NCBI RefSeq assembly: GCF_004331695.1
Contig: NZ_SJSL01000006.1
Coordinates: 124,001-188,000, forward strand
Source of the DNA: Pedobacter psychroterrae
GTDB taxonomy: Bacteria > Bacteroidota > Bacteroidia > Sphingobacteriales > Sphingobacteriaceae
Reading direction: 5' to 3'
Length of the DNA: 64,000 nt
Every line of letters starts with the position of its first letter. Position 1 is the stretch's first letter. Shown piece by piece: positions 19,139 through 28,021 of the stretch. Under the pieces are notes generated by a model. It made no database searches, was not told where the DNA came from, and worked only from the letters and a program-made list of their open reading frames with translations. The translations under genes were made by a program, and so were the position numbers.

Positions 19139-19755
19139 AGTAATCCTATAGCGTAAAGTAAGTTAGCAATTAAGTTTGAAACCGAATGAATAACCCAGAA
19201 ATTCTGGATATGTTCCGTCAGGATACGGCTGAAGAGCATGAATAAAAAGATGTTGACAGAAAAATAAATGAGTACGCCGGAGTTGATCCAGAAGAGTGCC
19301 TGTTTTTCAATGTGTATAAATTCCTGACGCGTTAGCAACTGATAAAAGTAAAGTAGCGCCAGTATGATCAGGTAAATGCTTTCCGCCGTATTTGATATAG
19401 AAGGATAGGCAAAAATGCCGTCCCCTCCCACAGCATTGAACAATACTACGATCAGGGTAATGGCACCGAGGATGACAGTGATTTTTTTTAAAGCAGGACT
19501 GTAAAACGCTACAAAATATATCCAGGTGAAAAAGCAGGTACTGAGCGCAATAAAAAGATGCAAAATGGGCGCATTGTTACTCAGCCCAAATTGCATGACC
19601 AATACCAGTAGCAGATCAAACATTGCGGAAAGCACAAAAAAAGCTGCAGCAATTTTTAGTACGTCGTTCAAATACAGCCTGTTTTTGACAGCAGCAATAA
19701 CCGGAAAGATGGCCGATATAATGGAAATATTGTTTAATAAAACTGATGCTGTCAT
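19114..19755 (-). CDS. Multi-pass membrane protein of unknown function, upstream of the kinase
   Basis: A 213-aa protein made almost entirely of hydrophobic segments, about seven predicted helices. No family recognised with confidence. It overlaps the downstream histidine kinase start by 25 bases in another frame, so it is translated from the same mRNA. Because that kinase has no sensor domain, this protein is a reasonable candidate for the membrane sensor; this is inference from gene order alone. Confidence 0.72.
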   Translation of the reverse strand: MTASVLLNNISIISAIFPVIAAVKNRLYLNDVLKIAAAFFVLSAMFDLLLVLVMQFGLSNNAPILHLFIALSTCFFTWIYFVAFYSPALKKITVILGAITLIVVLFNAVGGDGIFAYPSISNTAESIYLIILALLYFYQLLTRQEFIHIEKQALFWINSGVLIYFSVNIFLFMLFSRILTEHIQNFWVIHSVSNLIANLLYAIGLLCRPQKTT

Positions 19756-19777
19756 TTTGCTGCTATAAATATGATGA

Positions 19778-20203
19778 CTACTTTTCTTCTGTCAGCTCAT
19801 TTTTTGGACATCCTGGTGCACCCGGGCATGGCAAAGCCTGCTGTGCCAGCATAAACATTTGCGGGGTGCCTGGCAATTGGTCAGTGCCATCCTGAGAAGC
19901 GCCGGAAAGGATCAAATGCTTCTCACCTACTGCCCCTGCCCATTTACGCAGACAGTTGATGATCCAGTAGATAAAGCGCTGCCATGCAGTAAGGGACAGG
20001 CTGTTTGAATAATAAATGCGGATGCCCATATTGCCTTCCTGATTCATCAGCTGCTGCAGGATCTCTTTTCCGAAGAAATGGGATACGGTCTCATTGGGGT
20101 GCATCCGACGATAGTTTTTAGTCCATTGTGAAGCGGTTTCCAGGTCCATGGGATCGCCTTCACGGCCGGTGATAGGGAATTGATTCTTTTCTGAGATCAT
20201 CAT
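19778..20203 (-). CDS. Small soluble protein of unknown function, divergent from the Tc toxin genes
   Basis: A 141-aa protein. I place the start at the ATGATG pair (20203 or 20200); the longer frame would need TTG. The N-terminal pattern FPITGREGDPMDLETASQWTKNYR recurs, as I recall it, in uncharacterised Bacteroidota proteins. The middle is IRIYYSNS followed by the helix TAWQRFIYWIINCL; the tail is CPGAPGCPKN. No signal peptide. It is read away from the toxin genes across a 238-base gap, so it may share a promoter region with them. No function can be assigned. Confidence 0.65.
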   Translation of the reverse strand: MMISEKNQFPITGREGDPMDLETASQWTKNYRRMHPNETVSHFFGKEILQQLMNQEGNMGIRIYYSNSLSLTAWQRFIYWIINCLRKWAGAVGEKHLILSGASQDGTDQLPGTPQMFMLAQQALPCPGAPGCPKNELTEEK

Positions 20204-20403
20204 ACAAATAGGTTTAAGTATCAAAAATAAGTTTATTATCAGTTTCTTTTATTGGTTTTTACCGATTACGTACTGGCACTCAGCATTTACCGTGACAGCA
20301 CTTACTAAAAATACGTAAACACACCGGCGCAAAATCCGTGCTTCCTACCTTGATGCCGCACCCGTAAACTTGCAATTTTGATTTGTCACATAAAGACATA
20401 ATC

Positions 20404-20434
20404 AATCATCCCTATTGTAATCATCCCTAATTGT
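20404..20434 (+). repeat. Tandem 15/16-bp direct repeat just upstream of the TcB-TcC start
   Basis: AATCATCCCTATTGT (20404-20418) is followed directly by AATCATCCCTAATTGT (20419-20434), differing by one inserted base. The second copy ends 7 bases before the start codon, so the repeats span the translation-initiation region. They could be an operator, a translational control element or a chance replication-slippage product. Confidence 0.55.
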
Positions 20435-20441
20435 AGAAACA

Positions 20442-23400
20442 ATGAACAATGCATCAGATAATAAATCAGCAGAACAGTTTTTAAATACTGAAGGCGGTAA
20501 AACCAAATCAAATGCCATTGAAGTTCCTTCGGTAACATTGCCAAAGGGAGGCGGGGCACTAAAAGGCATTGACGAGAAATTTTCTGTTAATGCAGTAAAT
20601 GGTACTTCTTCTTTTAATTTCCAGCTCCCAGTGGGCAGTCCCAGAGGGGCAACACCTGCTTTAACCGTGTCTTACAGTTCGGGTGCAGGAAATGGCATCT
20701 TCGGACTTGGCTGGAACCTTGGCCTTTCCTCTGTAAAACGTAAAACTGATAAAGGCCTGCCACATTATCTTGACAGCATTGATTCAGATACCTTTCTGCT
20801 GTCTGATGCCGAAGACCTGGTACCTGAATTTAAGAAGGAGGCCGATGGCAGCTTTTCAGTAGATGCAGCAGGTGAATATATCATCCATGAAAAAGATGCT
20901 GCTGACGGATTGCATACCATCAGGTGTTACAGGCCACGCATAGAAGGATCCTTTGCCAGGATAGAACGCTGGACTGAAAAGGCAGGTGGAATTATAAAAT
21001 GGAGGATCAGCAGCAAAGAGAACCTGACCACCCTATACGGATGGACAGCAGATTCGGTACTGACCGATCCGAAAGACAGCACTAAGATCTTTGAATGGCT
21101 GCCGGAATTTATGTTTGACGACAGGGGAAATTGCTGCCGTTACCTGTATAAGAAAGAAGATGATGCTGGCTTTGATCATAGCCTGCTCCACCATAAGAAC
21201 CGTTTCAAAAACGGCGGCATTACCTATGCGAATGTATATTTAGAAAAAGTACTTTACGGCAATAAAACCCCATACACTGCCTTTGGGGACACCTATCCGG
21301 AGGAAGATAATTTCCTGTTTTCTACCCTGTTTGATTATGGAGAATACGCCGCTGAAGCACCATATAACAAAGTGCAGGACTGGGCATTCAGGCCTGATGC
21401 ATTTTCAGATTACCGTGCCGGCTTTGAAAAAAGGACTACCCGGTTGTGCAAAAGGGTAATGCTGCTCCATCATTTTACAGGTGAAGGAGAATATGAAGGA
21501 TTGGTAAAATCCCTTGACTTTACTCATGCAGCTGATCCACAAGCAGATTTCACTTACCTGACTGCAATTACTTCTATTGGATATATCAAAAATGAAGAAG
21601 GCAGTTATGCGCAAAAGGCACTTCCATCGATGGAATTTGCCTATCAGCCGCATGACTGGAACAGGGAGATCAGGTCTGTGGCGACCAAAGATCTCGTACA
21701 TGCTCCTGTGGGCCTGGACGAACAGCAATACCAGTTTACTGACCTATACAACGAGGGGCTTTCTGGCCTGTTAACAGAGCAGGCAAATGGTTGGTATTAC
21801 AAACACAACCTGGGCAACGGTGAATTTGCACAGGCAAAACTGGTTACTCCTAAACCATCTTTTACAGGATTGAAGCAACAATTACAACTCACTGACCTTG
21901 ATGCAGACGGCGGCAAGCAACTGGCAAATTTCGGCTCGGAACCAAAAGGATTTTTCGAACTGGATGATGACAATGAATGGCAACCGTTCCGCTCCTTTAG
22001 CGAAGTATTGAACGCAAATCCCGGCGATCCGAACACCCGCATGCTGGACCTGGATGGGGATGGAAAGGCGGATATGCTCATCACAGAAGACCAGGTGTTT
22101 ACCTGGTACCCCTCCATCGGAAGAGCGGGTTATGGTCCGGCTATCAGAACCCCAAAACCCTTTGATGAAGAAGCAGGCCCGCATATGGTTTTTTCAGAGC
22201 CAACACAGACGATATTTTTGGCGGACATGTCGGGTGATGGTCTGACCGACCTGGTAAGGATCAGGAACGGTGAGACGTGCTACTGGCCAAATTTAGGATA
22301 CGGAAGGTTTGGCGCAAAAGTAGCGATCGACAATTCCCCTGTGTTTGACCACCAGGAGGCATTCAATCCTAACTATATAAAAATAGCAGATATCGATGGA
22401 TCGGGCACCTCAGATATTATTTATCTTGGAAGGAATAAATTTACCTGTTATAAAAATCTGAGTGGCAACAGGTTTAGCAACACCCCGTTTGAGATACCTG
22501 CCTTCCCGCAAATTAATGGGCAGACAAAAGTGACTGTAACTGACCTGCTGGGCAATGGTGTGTCTTGTATTGTCTGGTCTAGTCCCCTTACCAAAGATAC
22601 CGCAGCCCCCCTCAGGTACATCGACCTGATGAACAGCAAAAAGCCACACATACTGGTTTCTTATAAGAACAATATGGGCAAGGAAACCAGCCTTGAATAC
22701 AGTGCCTCTACCCGGTTCTACCTGGAGGACAAACTGGCCGGCAATCCCTGGGTTACCAAATTGCATTTCCCGGTGCATTGCGTAGTCAAGACCACTACTA
22801 TTGATAAAGTCAGCGGTCATCAGTTTGTATCCGGATACCGTTACCATCATGGATATTACGACCATGAAGAAGGGGAATTCAGGGGATTTGGAATGGTGGA
22901 GCAGACTGATACCGAAACCTTTGAACACTGGAAAAAGAGCGGGGCGACAAACATTACAGACGCAACACTGCATCAGGAACCTGTTGTGTCAAAAACCTGG
23001 CAGCATACAGGGGCTTTTTTGAGGAAAGAAAAGATACTGAACCAGTTCAGGGCGGATTACTGGTACGCAGAAATGGAGCGGCAGGGTTTTGCAGTAAGCC
23101 ATCCTGAGGTGGAATTGCCTGATGAACTGCCTCAAAACCTGTCAGACCAGGAACTCCGGGAAGCATTAAGGGCCTGCAAAGGGATGACCCTTCGTGCAGA
23201 AACCTTTGCGCTAGATGCGGTAAAGTTTGGAAATACGGAAGTGTCAAGGATCAGGGAACTGACCCCGTATTCTGTAGCCACCCACAATTGCTTTATTGAA
23301 ATGCTGCAGCCTAAAGGAAAAAACAAGCATGCTGTGTTTATGGTAAAAGAAAGCGAAGCCCTTACCTATAGTTATGAAAGAAACGCAGCAGATCCCCGGA

Positions 23401-26400
23401 TTGCGCACAACCTGAACATCAAACTGGATGAATACGGTAATGTGCTGGAGTCTGCTTCGGTAGTATACCCCAGACTGGTTGCAGATACTTCAATCCCTTT
23501 GGCAACACAATCGGAACAAAGCAAGACGGTGATTACTTATACCGAAAGCCACTATACAAATGACGTGATATCTGCCGGTGCTTACCGTTTAAGGTTGCCT
23601 TCGGAGGTAAAAACTTTCGAACTCAAAGGACTTGCCAGGGCCGGTAGTTTTTACGGGCCTGCAGATTTTAAAAACATTCTTACTGACGGCAAATCTGACC
23701 TGGCCTTATATCATGAAATGAATAAGCCTTTGATAGCCGGAAAGGCACAAAGAAGGTTAATAGAGCATATTTGCTCTGTTTATTACAACAGCGGACTGAC
23801 GGCAGCCCTACCACTGCATCAGTTATCGGCCAGGGCCATACCTTACGAGCGATATCAGCTGGCTTATACACCACAACTACTTACTGATATCTATGCATCG
23901 AAGGCCAATAATGCCGCACTGGCAGCGTTGATGACAGAAGGCAAATTTAGCCATGCCATAGATGCGGCAGGCAATGAGGATTCGAACTGGTGGCAGCGGT
24001 CGGGCATTACACAGTTTGTGCTAAGCGGTGAAACTACAGCCGATGCACAAGCCCGCTTTTTTACACCAATGGCCTATACAGATCCATATGGCGCTACCAC
24101 AACGGTGGCGTATGAAAGCTATTATTTAATGATGCAGCAAACCCTGAATGCACTGGGAAATACATCCAGCGTAGCGCGTTTCAATTTCCGAACCTTAGCT
24201 CCTGTAAAGATCAGGGACATTAACGGTAATTTTTCGGAGGTAGTCCATGACGAACTGGGTATGGTAAAAGCCGTGGCGCTGATGGGCAAAGGGGACGAAG
24301 CAGATCTGCTGACGGGATTCACAGAGATCAGCAGCGCGGCTGAAGCCGCTGAAGTGCAAAACTTTCTGAATGCCCCTGATTCCCTACAGTTGACCAGCGC
24401 CGCCAAAAACCTGCTAAGGGGTGCCACCTCACGCTTTGTATATGATTTTGAAGTATACAAAAACACTGGTAGGCCGGCTGTTGTGGCCGCAATCCTCAGA
24501 GAGGAACATTTCAAAAAAGCACCTGACTCTGCCGTTCAGATCAGCTTTGAATACTCCGGCGGAACAGGTGAGATTGTGATGAAAAAAGTACAGGCAGAAC
24601 CCGGAAAGGCTAAAAATGTAAATGTTAATCCCGATGGGAGTATATCCGTAGCTGAGATAGACACATCCACCTTTACACCGGCACAGCTTCGCTGGATAGG
24701 AAACGGGCGCACCATTAAAAACAACAAGGGCAATCCTGTGAAGCAGTATGAATCCTATTTCTCGGTCAGCCATCGCTATGAGAACTTCAAGGAATTGGTA
24801 GAAACCGGGGTAAGCCCGGTAATGTACTATGACGGCGCGGGCAGACTGGTAAAAACAGCGATGCCCGACGGTACCTTTTCTGAAATACTGTTTGACTCCT
24901 GGAAAAAAACTGTTAACGATGCCAATGATACCGTAATGAGGAGCGACTGGTACCTGAAACGGACAGACAATACCAGATCCGACTTTATAAATGATCCTAA
25001 AGAACAGCTGGCCGCAGCAAAGGCCGCTAAGCATGACAGCACTCCCAATGTACTGCATTTTGATACACTTGGCAAGGCTATTTTATCGGTAGAACACAAC
25101 AGGAAGCTTACAGATAATTCTGATGAGTACTATCACACAACGGCAAACCTGGATGTCGAAGGAAATTTAAGAAAAGTGATGGATGACAGGGGCAATACCG
25201 TTATGGAGTACAAATATGATATGCTGGGTAATAAAGTCTATCAAAAAAGCATGGATGCCGGACAACGATGGCTGCTGCTCAATGTTACTGGCGGCCCATT
25301 GCGCACCTGGGATGAGCGTAACCATGAGTTTCAATATACCTATGATCTTTTGCAGCGCCCTTTAACCAGCAAAGTGACTGGCGGAGATGGAACGGCCACC
25401 CTTGACCATGTTGTAAACAAGGTGATCTATGGAGAAAGCCTGTTATTGCCGGGAAGAGCCAATGAAGCTGCCCTCCAGGCAAGAAATATACTTGGAAATC
25501 CTATTGAGCATTACGATACCGGTGGCCTGACCGAAAGTCCTGACTACGACTTTAAATCCAAGCCCCTCGCTACCACAAGAAGGCTATTTAAAAAATATAA
25601 AGAGCTGCCCAACTGGATCAATGCAAACCTGCTGAGCGACCTGGAAACCGACACCTTCATTTATGCCACTACCAATGATGCAATGGGCAGGATTAGCAGA
25701 CAGGAGACCCCTGACGGCAGCATTATTAACCCAGTTTATAATGAAGCCGGACTCTTCAGCGGTGAATCGATATTGCATCCGGGCGCAGCAGCAGAACGTA
25801 TTTACATTAAAGACATAAATTACAATGAAAAAGGCCAGCGTGAGAAGATCATTTATGGCAATGATGTAATTACCCGTTACTATTACGACAAGGAAACCTT
25901 CCGGTTAAAACGACTGGAAAGCAAACGTCAGAACAATGACCCGCTTCAGGACTGGCATTATACTTTTGATGCAGTAGGCAATATCACAGCTATAGAGGAT
26001 AAGAATGTGCCTGTCGTATTCTTCAGCAACCAAAAAGTAGCTGCCATTTCTGAATACACCTATGATGCCCTTTACCGGCTGGCGGAAGCTTCAGGCCGTG
26101 AAAATACATCATCCATGACCTTTTCAGCCAAAGACAACTGGAATGACATCCAGTTCATGCAGCAACTGAATCCCGGTGATCCAATGTCGGTGCGCAGCTA
26201 TATACAAAGCTATCAATACGATCACGTCGGGAATATTTTAGAGATGAAACACCTTGCTACTGGAAATAACTGGACCAGGGCCTATACCTATGAAACTGCC
26301 AATAACCGTTTAAAAAGTACACAGCTGGGTAGTAATACCTATCAGTATGCTACCCACCTGCAACATGGCTTTATTACAGAAATGCCTCATCTGGAGGATA

Positions 26401-27962
26401 TGGGCTGGAATTTTAAAGAAGAGCTGGTAAAGACCATCCGGCAAAAAAGAACGGATGGGGGCACTGCCGAGATTACCTATTACCAGTACGACAGCGCGGG
26501 TCAACGTATCCGCAAGATCACGGAAAATCAGGCTGCACCGGGCATTGTTCCTGATAAAAAAGAAGAAAGAATCTACATAGCCGGATACGAATTGTATAAA
26601 AAGCACAGTGGGACGAATGCGGGACTGGAACGTGTAAGTCTCAGTCTGATAGACCAGGGCCAACGCTTTGTAACGGTAGAGACACGCAACCAGATAGATG
26701 ATGGTACCGAAAAGGAACTGGTCAGGTACAAATTACATAATCACCTGGGTTCAGCGGGGCTGGAACTGGATCTCAATGCTCAGGTAATCACTTACGAAGA
26801 ATATCACCCATTTGGGACTACCGCCTTTCAGGCAAAAAACAGTGCTATAAAATCTACTGCCAAACAGTACCGCTTTATAGGAATGGAAAGGGATGAGGAG
26901 ACGGGATTGGAATACCATAGTGCCAGATATTACCTATCGTGGCTGGGCCGATGGTGCAGTAGTGACCCTATAGGTATTGGTGATGGGATAAATTTATATG
27001 CCTATACAAAAAACAACCCCATCATACTGACCGACAAAAGCGGACATCAGGCCATGCCAACAGATCTCAATGACACAAACCCCAATAACCCTTTAAATTA
27101 TGTGTCTTATCGCGATTTCGCAAGCTCTGCTACAGGCCCTTATAATGAACAGGGATTGAGAAGTTTGTGGAATACGGCGCATCCTGACGACACTGTCCGT
27201 AATCCTAACATTTATACTATTAACAGGGAAACCGGAAGAGCAGATAGAACAACCTATGAAAGTGCCAGATCCAGCTTGGGCCAGACGGAAGCACAATTTG
27301 AAAGAGCAATAGGATCTGGCGAAGCACTGATATCGCGAAACGGGAGGTTAAGCATAACAACGCAAAGAACAGTTAATCAGATAAATGACCCTTCCTCCGC
27401 TCCTGACCTAATGGAATTTGGCATCAGAATGCTTCAACGTGACACCGCACGATACCGGGGATCGTTTCCCGCTGACTACAATGTTACATTCGGGAGAGCA
27501 GTGGTGAATGAAAGCATAAGGTTGAATGGTGCAGACGACGGGGTAGAACTTGCAGGGGAAGTATTTGGTTCTGAAGACCATACTCAGGGAATGGCCGCTT
27601 TACATCTATATGAAGCACTAGCCAGGAATGGTGAACATACGGGGTTTGATAAAGTGCAGCATTTTGTGGCATCTGCAGTTTCGGAATTTGAGAATACCAG
27701 TCTTGGAACCGACATCAGACAATACGGGAAGGAAATTATTTATGATGAAATCCCAAGTTGGTTTTCAAGCGATGTAGGATACGATTCATATGACATGCTG
27801 GCCAACAACCGCGGACAGGCATTTGGTGCTGAATTATTTACACAACATCATCCCACTTTAGATGCCATTTTAAATCCGGCAGCTACCACTGTCAGAACAA
27901 TTAATGAAGTAGAAAGAAGCTGGACCCAGGGGATTTACAGGCTTTATATGCCTAGTTTTTAA
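20442..27962 (+). CDS. Tc (ABC) toxin fused TcB-TcC subunit with Rhs core and C-terminal cargo domain
   Basis: A 2506-aa cytoplasmically made subunit that forms the hollow cocoon of a Tc toxin and carries the cargo. Order: SpvB-like domain (about 28-330, VPSVTLPKGGGALKGIDEKF), FG-GAP/VCBS-like propeller blades (LDADGGKQ near 486, DLDGDGKADM near 535, DMSGDGLTDLV near 596, DIDGSGTSDII near 650), TcB middle region with YRYHHGYYDHEEGEFRGFGM near 800, then Rhs/YD repeats (about 1450-2160). The Rhs core ends with GRWCSSDPIG (2169-2178) and DGINLYAYTKNNP (2181-2193), the conserved auto-cleavage region. Residues after about 2200 are the variable cargo. TcB and TcC are usually separate genes; here they are one. 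No signal peptide, as in other Tc subunits. Confidence 0.93.
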   Translation: MNNASDNKSAEQFLNTEGGKTKSNAIEVPSVTLPKGGGALKGIDEKFSVNAVNGTSSFNFQLPVGSPRGATPALTVSYSSGAGNGIFGLGWNLGLSSVKRKTDKGLPHYLDSIDSDTFLLSDAEDLVPEFKKEADGSFSVDAAGEYIIHEKDAADGLHTIRCYRPRIEGSFARIERWTEKAGGIIKWRISSKENLTTLYGWTADSVLTDPKDSTKIFEWLPEFMFDDRGNCCRYLYKKEDDAGFDHSLLHHKNRFKNGGITYANVYLEKVLYGNKTPYTAFGDTYPEEDNFLFSTLFDYGEYAAEAPYNKVQDWAFRPDAFSDYRAGFEKRTTRLCKRVMLLHHFTGEGEYEGLVKSLDFTHAADPQADFTYLTAITSIGYIKNEEGSYAQKALPSMEFAYQPHDWNREIRSVATKDLVHAPVGLDEQQYQFTDLYNEGLSGLLTEQANGWYYKHNLGNGEFAQAKLVTPKPSFTGLKQQLQLTDLDADGGKQLANFGSEPKGFFELDDDNEWQPFRSFSEVLNANPGDPNTRMLDLDGDGKADMLITEDQVFTWYPSIGRAGYGPAIRTPKPFDEEAGPHMVFSEPTQTIFLADMSGDGLTDLVRIRNGETCYWPNLGYGRFGAKVAIDNSPVFDHQEAFNPNYIKIADIDGSGTSDIIYLGRNKFTCYKNLSGNRFSNTPFEIPAFPQINGQTKVTVTDLLGNGVSCIVWSSPLTKDTAAPLRYIDLMNSKKPHILVSYKNNMGKETSLEYSASTRFYLEDKLAGNPWVTKLHFPVHCVVKTTTIDKVSGHQFVSGYRYHHGYYDHEEGEFRGFGMVEQTDTETFEHWKKSGATNITDATLHQEPVVSKTWQHTGAFLRKEKILNQFRADYWYAEMERQGFAVSHPEVELPDELPQNLSDQELREALRACKGMTLRAETFALDAVKFGNTEVSRIRELTPYSVATHNCFIEMLQPKGKNKHAVFMVKESEALTYSYERNAADPRIAHNLNIKLDEYGNVLESASVVYPRLVADTSIPLATQSEQSKTVITYTESHYTNDVISAGAYRLRLPSEVKTFELKGLARAGSFYGPADFKNILTDGKSDLALYHEMNKPLIAGKAQRRLIEHICSVYYNSGLTAALPLHQLSARAIPYERYQLAYTPQLLTDIYASKANNAALAALMTEGKFSHAIDAAGNEDSNWWQRSGITQFVLSGETTADAQARFFTPMAYTDPYGATTTVAYESYYLMMQQTLNALGNTSSVARFNFRTLAPVKIRDINGNFSEVVHDELGMVKAVALMGKGDEADLLTGFTEISSAAEAAEVQNFLNAPDSLQLTSAAKNLLRGATSRFVYDFEVYKNTGRPAVVAAILREEHFKKAPDSAVQISFEYSGGTGEIVMKKVQAEPGKAKNVNVNPDGSISVAEIDTSTFTPAQLRWIGNGRTIKNNKGNPVKQYESYFSVSHRYENFKELVETGVSPVMYYDGAGRLVKTAMPDGTFSEILFDSWKKTVNDANDTVMRSDWYLKRTDNTRSDFINDPKEQLAAAKAAKHDSTPNVLHFDTLGKAILSVEHNRKLTDNSDEYYHTTANLDVEGNLRKVMDDRGNTVMEYKYDMLGNKVYQKSMDAGQRWLLLNVTGGPLRTWDERNHEFQYTYDLLQRPLTSKVTGGDGTATLDHVVNKVIYGESLLLPGRANEAALQARNILGNPIEHYDTGGLTESPDYDFKSKPLATTRRLFKKYKELPNWINANLLSDLETDTFIYATTNDAMGRISRQETPDGSIINPVYNEAGLFSGESILHPGAAAERIYIKDINYNEKGQREKIIYGNDVITRYYYDKETFRLKRLESKRQNNDPLQDWHYTFDAVGNITAIEDKNVPVVFFSNQKVAAISEYTYDALYRLAEASGRENTSSMTFSAKDNWNDIQFMQQLNPGDPMSVRSYIQSYQYDHVGNILEMKHLATGNNWTRAYTYETANNRLKSTQLGSNTYQYATHLQHGFITEMPHLEDMGWNFKEELVKTIRQKRTDGGTAEITYYQYDSAGQRIRKITENQAAPGIVPDKKEERIYIAGYELYKKHSGTNAGLERVSLSLIDQGQRFVTVETRNQIDDGTEKELVRYKLHNHLGSAGLELDLNAQVITYEEYHPFGTTAFQAKNSAIKSTAKQYRFIGMERDEETGLEYHSARYYLSWLGRWCSSDPIGIGDGINLYAYTKNNPIILTDKSGHQAMPTDLNDTNPNNPLNYVSYRDFASSATGPYNEQGLRSLWNTAHPDDTVRNPNIYTINRETGRADRTTYESARSSLGQTEAQFERAIGSGEALISRNGRLSITTQRTVNQINDPSSAPDLMEFGIRMLQRDTARYRGSFPADYNVTFGRAVVNESIRLNGADDGVELAGEVFGSEDHTQGMAALHLYEALARNGEHTGFDKVQHFVASAVSEFENTSLGTDIRQYGKEIIYDEIPSWFSSDVGYDSYDMLANNRGQAFGAELFTQHHPTLDAILNPAATTVRTINEVERSWTQGIYRLYMPSF
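27033..27959 (+). other. Variable C-terminal cargo (toxin) region of the TcB-TcC protein, residues about 2198-2506
   Basis: About 309 residues downstream of the Rhs core. Its start, TDKSGHQ, replaces the common DPDG boundary. The last third contains D2403-K-x-x-H2407-F, G2429-K-E2431 with D2435, then D2448 and D2451 followed by AN at 2454-2455 and G2458. This spacing recalls the DK..HF / KE..D / D..AN..G signature of DUF2279/YfiM-type small proteins. I do not recognise a known toxin family such as ADP-ribosyltransferase, deamidase or glucosyltransferase. It should be released into the cocoon by Rhs self-cleavage and passed through the TcA channel. Confidence 0.6.
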
Positions 27963-28021
27963 CGAAAGGGGTAGCACTACGGTAAAAAAGACAACCTATT
28001 TAAACTATAAAACAAAAAATC

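Noticed and set aside
22410..22973. 187-codon minus-strand frame within the TcB-TcC gene
   Set aside because: Overlaps the conserved TcB middle region in antisense; several more such frames occur along the toxin genes, as expected from long genes.
24429..25058. 209-codon minus-strand frame within the TcB-TcC gene
   Set aside because: Opposite the Rhs repeats, cysteine- and phenylalanine-rich without any family pattern.
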